The notes: generated from the sequence alone by a model not told the origin. DNA of 44,796 bases from Vicinamibacteraceae bacterium (GCA_012270995.1 JAAXHG010000183.1:1-44796); one strand, 5' to 3'. Positions 1 through 8,463 are shown, counted from the stretch's first letter. Numbers and translations: made by a program.

Positions 1-974
1 TGGTTGGCGTTGCCCTGGGTGTTGTCGTACTCGATCAGGAACGAAGCCGCGTGGACGCGGTAGTAGTGGCCCTCGCCGAACTCGGTGGAACCCGCCCAGG
101 CGAAGTATAGGCCGTCGGGCGAGATCTCGTTCTGGATCCGCGCCATCCAGGCGTGCGCGGCGGCAGCGTCCATGTTGCCGACGTACTCGCCGATCACGCC
201 CATGAGCATGCCGCGCTGGGCATCGGTGAGCTGTGAGGCGGGGATTCCCTCGAAGCCGTCGAGCCGCGCTTCGCGGTCGTTGCCCGTGATGATGTCGCGG
301 GGCGCCTCGTCGGCAATCATGGCCATCTCGAGCTGCTCGGACGCGAGGCTCTGCACGAGGGAGCGCGCCAGGTCCTCCTCGCGGCCGAGGGGGCGCCAGC
401 CGGCCTTCGGGCCGGATGGGACGGTCGCCGGGTTCGACCCCATGAAGGCGGGCCCGGTGATGGTCAGTTCGTTCGACGGCGAGGAGAAGTTGAGCGACAG
501 GTGGTGTCCCTCGAAGCGCCACGCCCAGGGCCCGCCCGCGGTGGGCGTTCCGAAGATGACGACGTAGTAGTCCTCCGGGTCGCGCCGCTCGGGACGGCCC
601 TCGATGACGCCGAGGATCCGTTCCAGTTCGATGATCGCGTTGGCCTTGTGGTATCCCTGGCTGCTCAGGGTCGCCTGCAGCATGGCGTGGGCCGCGGTGC
701 GCTGCTCCAGCGTCATGTCCTTGAGCGGGAGGCCGTTGCGGGACACCGGCGTGAAAGCCCAGTTGAAGCGCTCCTCGTCGCCCAGGTCGTAGGTGGCCCG
801 GTCGAGGGCGTCGCCCTCCAGGAGCGACAGGAACGTTGCCGCGGCCCCCGAAACGCCGTCCTCGCTGGCCGTGGGCGCGGGGGTGGCATTCGGCATGGCT
901 TCCCAGGCCACCACGGCCAGCGCCGCGACGCCAAAACCCGCCATGAACAGTCTGGAGTTCTTCGTCTGCTTCAT
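1..974 (-). CDS. DUF3500 family exported protein (3' end outside window)
   Basis: The frame runs from ATG at 974 off the left edge without a stop (324 codons visible), so this is the N-terminal part of a longer protein. A hydrophobic segment at about residues 8-25 suggests a signal peptide or anchor. The HHLSLNF stretch near residue 157, the following GPAFMGSNP motif and the later 'REEDLARSLVQSL' and 'AHAWMARIQNE' segments are the pattern I know from DUF3500 proteins, whose function is not established. An AGGAAG-type ribosome site lies just before the ATG. The start is only 7 bases after the stop of the M19 dipeptidase, so the two are almost certainly one transcript. Family call is from motif memory, not a search. 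Confidence 0.8.
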   Translation of the reverse strand, partial: MKQTKNSRLFMAGFGVAALAVVAWEAMPNATPAPTASEDGVSGAAATFLSLLEGDALDRATYDLGDEERFNWAFTPVSRNGLPLKDMTLEQRTAAHAMLQATLSSQGYHKANAIIELERILGVIEGRPERRDPEDYYVVIFGTPTAGGPWAWRFEGHHLSLNFSSPSNELTITGPAFMGSNPATVPSGPKAGWRPLGREEDLARSLVQSLASEQLEMAMIADEAPRDIITGNDREARLDGFEGIPASQLTDAQRGMLMGVIGEYVGNMDAAAAHAWMARIQNEISPDGLYFAWAGSTEFGEGHYYRVHAASFLIEYDNTQGNAN

Positions 975-981
975 TCTCTTC

Positions 982-2334
982 CTACCCTTCTTCTGCCTGA
1001 ATCATTGCCGCCACTTCCTGGACCTCGTCGAGAACGCGAAGGAGGTTCCCGCTCCAGAGCATGCCGATATCCTCTTCCGTGTAGCCGCGCCGGACCAGCT
1101 CCAGCGTGACGTTGAAGGTTTCCGACGCGTCGTCCCAGCCCGCCACGCCGCCGCCGCCGTCGAAGTCGGAGCTGATGCCGACGTGCTCGAGGCCGATCAG
1201 GTTGACCATGTAGTCGATCTGGTCGACGAAATCGGCCACGCTGACGTCGGGCGGGATGTCCATGTCGGCCGCGCGTTCCGCCGCCGTTGCCCGCACCTGG
1301 GTCATCCGCGCGAAGTAGGCGTCGCGTTCGTCGGGCGGAAGCGCGAACATCCCGCCCCGTCCGAGTATTTCGACGCCCATTTGGGCTGCAACTTCCGCCT
1401 CGATCGCGTCCATGGCCTCGCGGTGGGCCGCGTTCCTGGTGGTGTTTACGAAGGAGCGCAGCGCGACGGTCTGCACCACGCCGCCGTTGGCAGCCACGGC
1501 GTGCAGCTGCTCGTCGTCGAGGTTGCGGCTCACGTCGCTCAGCCCGCGGGCCGACGAGTGCGACGCCATCACGGGTGCGCGCGTGATCTCCAGCGTCTGC
1601 ATGATCGACGGCTTCGACGGATGCGAGATGTCGATCATGATCCCGAGCCGGTTCATCTCCTCAACCGCCTCCCGGCCCATCTCGCTCAGGCCCCCGTGCA
1701 GGAAGTCGCCGTCGTTCTCACCGGAGTGCGCGTCGGACAGCTGGTTCGGGCCGGTGTGCGCTAGCGACATGTAGCGCGCGCCCCGCTCGTGGAACTCCTC
1801 GACGCGCGAGATGTCGGTGCCCAGCGGGTAGGCGTTCTCGACCCCGATCATCGCGACGAGCTTGCCCGAGGCAGCGATCCGGCGAACATCGTCGGAGGTC
1901 AGCGCCAGCCCGATCCGGTCGGGCGCGTACTCGTTCACCATGCGGTGGATGGCGTCGAACTTGTCCACCGCGTTCTCGTAGGCCGTCGCGTAGCCCTCGT
2001 CGTTGAGCAGACCCTGCGAGGTGTAGACGACGAACCAGCCGACGTCGAGCCCGCCCGCCTCCATCTTGGGAAGCGTGGCCTGGGTCGGCAGGTCCATGGT
2101 GTAGTTGCGCTCGGCGGTGAAGTTCGCCGTGCTGATGTCGATGTGCGTGTCCAGCGTGATGACCCGGTCGTGGATCTCGCGGGCGCGTTCGATCATCGCC
2201 TCCTCGGATTCCTCGGCGGGGTCGTCGGCCGCGTCGTCGTCGCCCGGGGCGCAGGCGGCGGTGGAGGTCGTGGAGGCCAGGGCGAGGAAGAGTGCGAGGG
2301 GCATTGCGGCGTGCGTGGCTCGGCGAACGGTCAT
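982..2334 (-). CDS. Membrane dipeptidase, peptidase family M19 (putative lipoprotein)
   Basis: A 450-residue member of the renal dipeptidase/M19 family, zinc enzymes that cleave dipeptides. Visible metal-site motifs in order are THID (H64, D66), the GVENAYPLG segment with E166, IDISHPS with H238, and SHSSARGL with H259; HVGISSDFDGG follows near the C-terminus. These match the family's H-x-D / E / H / H arrangement. The N-terminus is hydrophobic and reaches Cys28 (TAAC), a weak lipobox, followed by an acidic linker, so the enzyme is probably exported and possibly membrane-anchored. It is first of two genes, 7 bases ahead of the DUF3500 gene. Natural substrate unknown. Confidence 0.93.
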   Translation of the reverse strand: MTVRRATHAAMPLALFLALASTTSTAACAPGDDDAADDPAEESEEAMIERAREIHDRVITLDTHIDISTANFTAERNYTMDLPTQATLPKMEAGGLDVGWFVVYTSQGLLNDEGYATAYENAVDKFDAIHRMVNEYAPDRIGLALTSDDVRRIAASGKLVAMIGVENAYPLGTDISRVEEFHERGARYMSLAHTGPNQLSDAHSGENDGDFLHGGLSEMGREAVEEMNRLGIMIDISHPSKPSIMQTLEITRAPVMASHSSARGLSDVSRNLDDEQLHAVAANGGVVQTVALRSFVNTTRNAAHREAMDAIEAEVAAQMGVEILGRGGMFALPPDERDAYFARMTQVRATAAERAADMDIPPDVSVADFVDQIDYMVNLIGLEHVGISSDFDGGGGVAGWDDASETFNVTLELVRRGYTEEDIGMLWSGNLLRVLDEVQEVAAMIQAEEG

Positions 2335-2444
2335 TTGCGGGCGCTCCGATGCTCCGATGGGACTTGCTCGGCATTCAAGATAGGGGACGGGGAGGCGCGC
2401 GGCATCTGCGAGGGCCCGTCAGTATCTTTGTGGACGAGACCTGT

Positions 2445-2488
2445 TCACATCCTCCAGCCACTTCACTCACATCCTCCAGCCACTCCAC
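2445..2488. repeat. 22-base tandem direct repeat upstream of the cupin gene
   Basis: Two copies of a 22-base unit (2445-2466 and 2467-2488) beginning TCACATCCTCCAGCCACT differ at a single base. The second copy ends 13 bases before the cupin ATG, inside the 167-base divergent intergenic region between the dipeptidase and the cupin. It could be a recent duplication or a doubled operator. No obvious ribosome site precedes the cupin, and no clear -35/-10 pair was recognised. Confidence 0.6.
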
Positions 2489-2501
2489 TTGGGACCTCGC
2501 C

Positions 2502-2825
2502 ATGGGAATCGTCGACTCCACTCGCCAGCGCCGCTTCTCGCCCGAGAAGATGCAGAAGCTCAACCTCTTCGAGACCGACCAGATGTTCTGCGACGTCTAC
2601 TGCCTCCGGCCCGGCCAGGCCCAGCACATACACACCCATGCGAGCGCGACGAAGTTCTACTATGTGATTGAGGGCGAAGGCCGCTTCACGGTGGGCGACC
2701 GGCGCGAACGCCTGGGTCCCGGCGCGGTGGCGTGGTCAGCACCGGGCGAGCCGCACGGCGTCGCCAACGAGTCCGGTGGCAACCTGGTCCTGCTGGTGGC
2801 GATGGCGCCGAACCCGAACCGATAG
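2502..2825 (+). CDS. Small cupin-domain protein
   Basis: A 107-residue single-domain cupin. The first motif reads HIHTH followed by ASATKFYYVIEGEG, and the second reads GAVAWSAPGEPHGVAN, giving the usual metal-binding histidines; the glutamate normally found in motif 1 is a lysine (TKFYY), as in some cupins. No signal peptide, so cytoplasmic. The start is set at ATG 2502 because upstream in-frame sequence is unrelated and runs into the dipeptidase promoter. It ends 19 bases from the convergent decarboxylase gene. Small cupins of this type range from isomerases and dioxygenases to sensors, so no reaction is assigned. Confidence 0.85.
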   Translation: MGIVDSTRQRRFSPEKMQKLNLFETDQMFCDVYCLRPGQAQHIHTHASATKFYYVIEGEGRFTVGDRRERLGPGAVAWSAPGEPHGVANESGGNLVLLVAMAPNPNR

Positions 2826-2844
2826 GAGCCGGGCCGGGAGACGC

Positions 2845-4380
2845 TCATCCGCTCCGCCCTCCGGCTGCCAACGCTGGATGCCATCGTTCTGGGTGAGCCT
2901 CCAGCCGCTCGACAGCTTCCCGCAGCACTGCAAGCGCCAGATCGATGGTGTCGAGATGCGTGCGAAAGGCGAGCGCCGCCATCCGCAGCATGAACCTGCC
3001 GCTGACCGTCGTGGAGGACATGAAGACCCGCCCGTCCCGGTGCGTCTCCTCGACGAGCGCCCGGTTGAACGCATCTGCGCTGCCCGACTCCGGCACCCAC
3101 CGAAAGGTCACCACGGTAAGGTCCGGCTCGGGGCCCAACTCGAACCCCAGCCTGCCGACTTCGCGGTGGAAATGCTTCGCAAGTTCCAGCTTCTCGCGCA
3201 GACACGCGCGGAACGGCTCCTCGCCGTGCAGGAGCAGCGGCAGCCAGACGCGAAGCGCCCGGAAGTGCCTGGTCAGCTCCGGCGACACGGCGGCGGGCGA
3301 ACGGCCTTCTCCCTCCGACTCGACGGTGTCCTGAAGGTAGGCGGCGTAGTACGCGTGCGCGTCCCGGAGCGCCTCGCGGTTCCGGACGAGTACGGCCCCC
3401 GTGCCGTAGGGCAGGAACATGCTCTTGTGCGGGTCGAGAACCAGCGAGTCGGCGCGCTTGAGTCCGGCGAGTCGCGGCCGGAACTCGTCGAGCAGCGCGA
3501 AGAACCCCCCGTAGGCGGCGTCGACGTGAAACCACAGCCCTTCGCGCTGCGAGATGTCGGCGATGCGGTCCAGCGGATCGATCGCGCCGGTGTCCGCCGT
3601 TCCCGCCGAGCCGAGAACGAGCCAGGGCAGCAGCCCCTCGGCCCGATCCGCGGCGACGAGTTCGGAGAGCGACCGGGGGCACATGCGGAAGCCCTCGTCG
3701 ACCGCGACGTCCCGGGGCGCGGCTTCGCCCATGCCCGCCACGCGGATCGCCTTGTGCAGGCACTGGTGAATGTGAGGCGTGGCGTACACGACGGCGCGTT
3801 CGAAGTCGCGGGCCCGGAGCCCGGCCGCTTCGCGCGCTGCGACGATCGCGGTCAGGCTGGCGATCGAACCGCCGGAAGCGAGGCTGCCGTCGGCGGTCCC
3901 GGGGAAGCCGACGACGCGAGCCATCCAGTCCAGGACAAGGTCCTCCATCTCGACGGACCCCGGCCCAACGAAGCGAACGCCCGCGTATTCGTTCGTCACG
4001 GCGGCAAGGTAGTCGGCGAGGGCGGAGGCGTAGAGTCCGCCGCCCGGGATGTAGGCCAGGTGTCCGGGGTGCGAGGGCAGGAGGCCGGGTCGCACGACGG
4101 AGGCGTCGAAGCGCTCGATGAGCTGCTCGATGGGACGGGACGGGCCGCCGGGCAACCCCTTGCGAAGCTTCCGCACGGCGGACTTGTCGTGGCTGTATGC
4201 TCGACGGGTGGGCGTGGCGGCCGGCCCGGGCGGGGTTGACGACCCTGGCGGGGTCAGGTCCTCGAGCAGCCGCTGGGCGTAGGCCTGGGTCGCACGCATG
4301 AGGCGATCGCGTTCGGCGGGCCCGGGATCGAGGGCGCGTGCCGCTTGTTCCAGGGCGAGGATGGCGGAGCGGTGGGGCAT
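2845..4380 (-). CDS. Pyridoxal-dependent decarboxylase (group II, aromatic-L-amino-acid decarboxylase family)
   Basis: A 511-residue PLP enzyme of the DDC/glutamate decarboxylase fold. The cofactor lysine is K319 in LDPHKSMFLPYG, preceded by HVDAAYGGFF, whose aspartate contacts the pyridine nitrogen. Other family marks are LASGGSIASLTAI and TPHIHQCLHKA. Length fits aromatic amino-acid decarboxylases, but substrate cannot be told from sequence (aromatic amino acid, cysteine sulfinate or another are possible). ATG 4380 (MPHRSAILALEQ) is preferred over an upstream TTG at 4446 because the family-like sequence starts there; neither has a strong ribosome site. The gene is the last conserved-looking gene before the accessory island. 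Confidence 0.9.
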   Translation of the reverse strand: MPHRSAILALEQAARALDPGPAERDRLMRATQAYAQRLLEDLTPPGSSTPPGPAATPTRRAYSHDKSAVRKLRKGLPGGPSRPIEQLIERFDASVVRPGLLPSHPGHLAYIPGGGLYASALADYLAAVTNEYAGVRFVGPGSVEMEDLVLDWMARVVGFPGTADGSLASGGSIASLTAIVAAREAAGLRARDFERAVVYATPHIHQCLHKAIRVAGMGEAAPRDVAVDEGFRMCPRSLSELVAADRAEGLLPWLVLGSAGTADTGAIDPLDRIADISQREGLWFHVDAAYGGFFALLDEFRPRLAGLKRADSLVLDPHKSMFLPYGTGAVLVRNREALRDAHAYYAAYLQDTVESEGEGRSPAAVSPELTRHFRALRVWLPLLLHGEEPFRACLREKLELAKHFHREVGRLGFELGPEPDLTVVTFRWVPESGSADAFNRALVEETHRDGRVFMSSTTVSGRFMLRMAALAFRTHLDTIDLALAVLREAVERLEAHPERWHPALAAGGRSG

Positions 4381-4620
4381 GGGGTGGGTAAGGAGAACGT
4401 GGAAGCGGATGCTGACCAACTTCGCACCGGCCCGGGCTTTTCCCAACAGCGCCGAGTGTCCCGTCGGAATGTCCTGTCGGGTGATCCCATTGACGACCGC
4501 GCGGGCGACGGATTGAGACGCGTTGTCGAACCAAAGATGCGAAGCCCGTCTTCAAGGGCGCTGACGGCGGCTCATGTGAGGGCCGAGTGGGGACGGCATT
4601 ACCGAAACGAAGGGAACCGA

Positions 4621-4903
4621 GTGAACTACGGCGCCAGAGTCCGGCGCGGCCGACTGGTGTGTCCTGCGCGCCCCTCGCCGCTGCGGCCTATCCTCCCCCA
4701 CGGAGGTCCTCAGCCGCGGAAAGCCGGTGGCCAGACTCGTCCCGGCAGCCACCGACGGCGGCGACGCGCGCGAGCGTCTGGTCAAGCAGGGGGTAGTGCG
4801 GCCCGGGCGGGGCGGAGCGACCTGGATTCTGGAAGAACCTCCAATGGCTCTGCCCGTCAGCATCTCGGATGCCCTGGCCGAGGATCGGGCCGACCGGCTG
4901 TGA
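4621..4903 (+). pseudogene. Phd/YefM-type antitoxin remnant (vapB-like), frameshifted
   Basis: In frame 2 the last two-thirds reads TEVLSRGKPVARLVPA, then ARERLVKQGVVRPGRG and DALAEDRADRL, ending at TGA 4901-4903. This is the C-terminal half of a Phd-family antitoxin that neutralises PIN-domain toxins. The expected N-terminal half is not in the same frame: a GTG at 4621 with AAGGGA upstream starts VNYGAR in frame 1 and then loses the family pattern, so at least one indel separates the halves. The end overlaps the GTG of the toxin remnant (GTGA), the usual coupling in such operons. I read it as a decayed antitoxin. Confidence 0.72.
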
Positions 4904-5323
4904 GGTACTGGGATGCTTCCGCCCTGGTCCCGCTGGTGGTTGCCGAACGGAAGAGCGACTGAGCGCGGGAAAGGCTGGCCGAGGACGACCGAATCGCCGC
5001 CTGGGCGTGGACCCGCGCGGAGATCGTCAGCGCGATCGAACTACGAACGCGGCAAGGTTGGCTGTCCCGTCTCCAGAGGCGGGAGGTGAGCGACCGCCTG
5101 GACCAGTTCGCCGCCTGCTGGGACGAGGTGACCGTATGTCCTTGCGGTGCGGTCGCGGGCCCTCGGGCTGCTGGCCCGCCACCCGCTGCGGGCCGCCGAC
5201 GCCGGGCAGCTCGGGGCGGCCCTCCTGGTGCAGGAACAGCTTGCCCGGCCGCTGACATTCGTCTGCCTGGACCGGCGGCTTTCTCTCGCCGCCGAGCTGG
5301 AGGGATTGCGGGTCATTCCGTGA
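4900..5323 (+). pseudogene. VapC-like PIN-domain toxin remnant (nonsense plus frameshift)
   Basis: Starting at GTG 4900 the frame reads VRYWDASALVPLVVAE, a typical PIN N-terminus with the first catalytic Asp (D5), then hits an in-frame TGA at 4960-4962. The same frame resumes with ARERLAEDDRIAAWAWTRAE (second acidic position) and continues to about 5135. There the reading shifts by one base into VLAVRSRALGLLARHPLRAA, followed by DAGQLGAALL and FVCLDRRLSL, which carry the remaining Asp residues, ending at TGA 5321. All the pieces of one VapC RNase toxin are therefore present but not translatable as one chain. Sequencing indels could in principle explain the shift, less easily the stop. Confidence 0.85.
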
Positions 5324-5404
5324 GGCTGAAGGGCGTCCGGCGATGCCGAGACCTGCGGGCCTGCTCGCAACGCGAACTCGCATGGCGGTGCCTTTCTTTG
5401 ACAT

Positions 5405-5490
5405 AGACCAATCAAATGATTAGTGATTGAATACCATGAAACTCCGAAATGATCTCTGAGCTTCCCTGAAACAACACATATGATTGGTCT
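5405..5490. promoter_or_regulatory. AT-rich block bounded by a 14-base inverted repeat
   Basis: The arms AGACCAATCAAATG (5405-5418) and its near-perfect reverse complement (5477-5490, one mismatch) enclose about 58 bases that are much more AT-rich than the surroundings. It lies directly before the MqsR/MqsA-like pair. A toxin-antitoxin promoter with paired operators is the natural reading, since MqsA-type antitoxins bind palindromes in their own promoter, but it might also be the footprint of a small insertion. No clear -35/-10 pair was assigned. Confidence 0.5.
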
Positions 5491-5880
5491 TCGCGCTGAG
5501 TGCGCTCTCGTCGGGTTCCGGCCACCGTGGAAAGGGCGAGCACGCCGAAGTCCGTCGTCAGCTGATCGCGCTTATTCAGAAGGGGCGCCGGGTCGCTGAG
5601 TGGACCCGCAAGCGCCCGACGGACCTGCGCTTCGGCGAGGTGCCGCACCCCGAATCCGGCCTGCCGTTGACCGACACGAGCGTGTGGACCCTCATCGAGA
5701 GCATGCTGGAGTCCGGCACCCCGCTGCAGCGGAAGACCCTGCGGCAACCACCGGGCGAGACGGCGTGGGTCTGTCGGGCGAAGCCTGGCGCCCGGCGAGC
5801 CCCATATCTACGTCAAGCTCCAGTGGTTGCACGGGCGCACCGTTCTCCTTCGCAGCTTTCACTACAGCGAGCATGACCAT
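5484..5880 (+). pseudogene. MqsR-like toxin, apparently frameshifted
   Basis: Frame 0 (TTG at 5484; true start unclear) carries LRFGEVPHPESGLPLTDTSV, then WTLIESMLESGTPLQRKTL and RQPPGETAWV. At about 5780-5795 the family-like sequence moves one base into frame 1: PGEPHIYVKLQWLHGRTVLL then RSFHYSEH. I recognise this composite as the small toxin-like protein usually found before YgiT/MqsA zinc-finger antitoxins; the YxKLQ...SFH ending resembles MqsR. Frame 0 itself ends in a TGA (5874-5876) overlapping the ATG of the next gene. Frame 1 has no stop here and stays open into the ATPase gene. Toxin identity is by resemblance and context. Confidence 0.6.
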
Positions 5881-6445
5881 GCCTACGATCGCCTCTCCCC
5901 CGACGCCCCTTCACCGGATTCCCGGGCCCGACGCCTGTCGCGTGTGCGGGACTCCGGGCCTGACCACGGAGCTGGTGCGCGACCCCTTCATCTGCGGCGT
6001 CGGCGAAGACGCCGTGGAGTTGACCGCCGACGTGCCGGTCCACACGTGCTCGGCGTGCGACCTGTCCTACACGGGCGAGGAGGCCGCCATGCGGAAGCAC
6101 GAGGCAGTGTGCCGGCACCTGGGCCTCCTGACGCCCGGCGAGATCCGGGACATCCGCAAGGGCTACGAGATGTCCCAAGCGGCGTTCGCGCGAACAACCG
6201 GGTTCGGCGAAGCCACCGTGGCCCGCTGGGAGCGCGGCGAAGTGATGCAGAACGTGTCGAGCGACCGGTACCTTCGGCTGCTGCGGTATCCGACCGTCTT
6301 CCTGCTGCTGAAGTCTCTGGCGGAGGGCGGCGGACGGGCGCCCAAGGGTGCGCTCGGCGTGCCGAACGGTTTGTCCTTGGAGAGCGCAGAGCAGTTTCGC
6401 GACTCGGGCGCAGGGTTTTCCGTTCGCGGACTGGCGGCCGCCTGA
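5873..6445 (+). CDS. MqsA-like zinc-finger/HTH protein (antitoxin or regulator)
   Basis: A 190-residue protein with two CxxC pairs, C22/C25 (CRVC) and C59/C62 (CSAC), forming a YgiT-type zinc finger. An Xre-like helix-turn-helix follows at about residues 88-138 (LLTPGEIRDIRKGYEMSQAA then TVARWERGE). This is the MqsA antitoxin layout: zinc finger binding toxin, HTH binding DNA. A roughly 50-residue C-terminal tail after the HTH is extra compared with MqsA and may have another role. ATG 5873 overlaps the frame-0 stop of the toxin remnant. The stop is only 5 bases from the ATPase start, so this regulator is now coupled to the ATPase cassette. Unlike its partner it is intact, which argues for a retained function. 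Confidence 0.82.
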   Translation: MTMPTIASPPTPLHRIPGPDACRVCGTPGLTTELVRDPFICGVGEDAVELTADVPVHTCSACDLSYTGEEAAMRKHEAVCRHLGLLTPGEIRDIRKGYEMSQAAFARTTGFGEATVARWERGEVMQNVSSDRYLRLLRYPTVFLLLKSLAEGGGRAPKGALGVPNGLSLESAEQFRDSGAGFSVRGLAAA

Positions 6446-6450
6446 TTCCG

Positions 6451-8310
6451 ATGTACGTCGTCACCTTCTACTCCTACAAGGGCGGAGTCGGGCGCACCCT
6501 GGCGCTGCTGAACGTGGCCTACGAGCTGGCCGATTCCGGCCTCAGCGTCCTCGTCGTCGACTTCGACCTGGAGGCGCCGGGGATCCATCCAGGCCGTTGG
6601 CGGAACGAAGCAGAGCACGGGACGGGCACGATCGGCCAGGCGTCGGCGGATCCCGGCGTGGTTGAATACGTGGGCCGGTACATGGATACGATGCGTGTAC
6701 CGACCGTCGAGGACTTCATCGTCGACGCGACTCCCGAAGGGTGCGGAGGCCGCATCGCGGTGATGCCTTCCGGCGTGGTGGACGAGAGCTACCGCATGCG
6801 CTTGAACGCGATCGACTGGAACGATCTGTACCGGTTGCGCGACGGCTACGTGATGTTCGAGGACACCAGAGCGCAGTGGAGGGCTCTGGGATACGACTAT
6901 GTCGTGCTCGATTCCCGCACGGGGTTCACCGACGTGGGAGGCATCTGCACCCGTCACCTCCCCGATGCCGTCGTGACCCTCTTTCGCCCCGACGACCAGA
7001 GTCTGGCCGGAACGCAGGGAGTGGTCGAGGCGATCCGCGCGGAGGGACCGACGCCGAGACGCCGACAGGCGATCGAGCTGCACTTCGTCATGGCTGGCAT
7101 CCCCGACGCGGACGACGAGCACGGCATTCTGGCCGAGCGACGACGGGTGTTCGGCAGGCGACTTGGGATTGGCGGCGTCGGGCAGCTGTTGGAGGTGAGA
7201 CACTATCCGAGCATGGACCTGCTGACCCAGCCGATCCACACGCGCTTCAGGCCGGGAACCAGGCTGGCAGATTCCTATCGGGATCTGACGCGCAGGATCC
7301 GCGCTGGCAATGTGGAGGACAAACCCGGAATCATCGAGGGGCTGAGGGACCGGAGACTGCTGGGACCGGACTTCGGTTTCCTCCACCGAATTCGGCGGCG
7401 GTACGACAGCGACGCGGGGATCCTTGCACAGCTCGCGGACGCCTATGTTTCCGCCGGGGACATTGTCGCTGCGGCGGAGCTCCTGGAGAGGACCGCCGAG
7501 CTGAAGCCGTTGACGGGACGCCAGCTTTGGCGACTGGCAGGCATGCTCCGAATGCTCCGGGATCCACGAGGCGCCAAGGATGCGCTGCGCTCGTTTTTTC
7601 AGGAGACACGGCACTCGCAGCTGGAAGAGGACCATGACGGCGGGTACTTGGTCGTGCGGGTGCTTGGGCTGCTGGAGACCCTGGTTGAGGACGGCACCGA
7701 ATTCGTTTCGGGGAGTCCGGTCGTCGCGGCCCTGCCTGTGGCGGCGCGGGCCGCCGTGGCATCGCGGCTGAACCGCACGGTTGGGGAGAGCAGGGTGGCC
7801 GTCGAGATCCTCGACGAGCTGCTCGCCGATGACCAGGGATCTTCCAGGCAGCAGGCGGATTGGGCCTGGTACCTCGCCTTCGCCCGCGTGGCGGCTGGAG
7901 ACTCCGAGCGGGCTCGAGAGTTCTTTAGCTCGGCCTTGGCGAATCCGGCAACCCATCCCCCGGTGCAGGCGGCTTTCAATTTGGCCATGACCGAGTGGGC
8001 CGCCGCGGGAACTCCCGTTCGTGAGACGTTTGCCCGGGTGGTGAGGGAAATGGACGCCATGGACGACCGGACTTGGCTCGACAACGATGCCAACAGCCTG
8101 CAGGCGGTCGCCGTCGCTTGCTGGTTTGGCGGTCGCCCCGAAGAGGCTGGCGAGCGGCTTGACGAGGCCGAGCGCGCCGCCGGACGCCGGGAGATAAGCT
8201 GCTGGTCCTACACCCGCGTCCCGCGCCAGACGTTCCTCAACCACTGCGCGGAGATTCGGCGTCTGTTCGCGGGCGAGTGCCTCGAGCCCGAGTTCATGAG
8301 GCGGCGGTGA
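6451..8310 (+). CDS. KGGVGR-motif MinD/ParA-like ATPase with C-terminal helical repeats
   Basis: A 619-residue protein opening with the deviant Walker A YKGGVGRT (K10-T16), then LSVLVVDFDLEAPG (about 31-44) and GYDYVVLDSRTGFTD (about 149-163), the Walker A', switch and Walker B elements of the MinD/ParA class. Residues from about 300 on are alpha-helical with TPR-like repeats (for example ILAQLADAYVSAGDIVAAAE). Such KGGVGR ATPases fused to repeats are known to me from predicted conflict systems rather than chromosome partitioning; no parB or parS is seen. ATG 6451 has no ribosome site of its own and sits 5 bases after the zinc-finger/HTH stop, implying coupled translation. The long upstream open frame is not part of the protein. 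Confidence 0.85.
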   Translation: MYVVTFYSYKGGVGRTLALLNVAYELADSGLSVLVVDFDLEAPGIHPGRWRNEAEHGTGTIGQASADPGVVEYVGRYMDTMRVPTVEDFIVDATPEGCGGRIAVMPSGVVDESYRMRLNAIDWNDLYRLRDGYVMFEDTRAQWRALGYDYVVLDSRTGFTDVGGICTRHLPDAVVTLFRPDDQSLAGTQGVVEAIRAEGPTPRRRQAIELHFVMAGIPDADDEHGILAERRRVFGRRLGIGGVGQLLEVRHYPSMDLLTQPIHTRFRPGTRLADSYRDLTRRIRAGNVEDKPGIIEGLRDRRLLGPDFGFLHRIRRRYDSDAGILAQLADAYVSAGDIVAAAELLERTAELKPLTGRQLWRLAGMLRMLRDPRGAKDALRSFFQETRHSQLEEDHDGGYLVVRVLGLLETLVEDGTEFVSGSPVVAALPVAARAAVASRLNRTVGESRVAVEILDELLADDQGSSRQQADWAWYLAFARVAAGDSERAREFFSSALANPATHPPVQAAFNLAMTEWAAAGTPVRETFARVVREMDAMDDRTWLDNDANSLQAVAVACWFGGRPEEAGERLDEAERAAGRREISCWSYTRVPRQTFLNHCAEIRRLFAGECLEPEFMRRR

Positions 8311-8463
8311 CACGTGCGTCCGCCGGTTGTGACCGGCCCGTGTCCGTGCGCGATCCGAGAAAGCCGGGAGCGATGATGCCTCCATGAAGATCTGCCCACT
8401 ATCTTCTCGGGCACGCTTCTACGGATTCCCGCCACTCACAATCACCGACACCTCGAACCGATC

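Noticed and set aside
5827..6450. Open frame extending the ATPase upstream to 5827
   Set aside because: This part is the out-of-frame reading of the zinc-finger/HTH gene (Arg/Gly-rich) joined to the toxin remnant; the MinD-like fold starts cleanly at ATG 6451.
6451..8310. Reading the KGGVGR ATPase as a chromosome-partition ParA
   Set aside because: No parB, no parS-like repeats and a long helical-repeat tail; context is a defence island.
6163..8385. 740-residue open frame on the minus strand, antisense to the ATPase
   Set aside because: Arg/Pro/His-rich, no family resemblance, exactly mirrors the KGGVGR ATPase gene; a GC-driven shadow.
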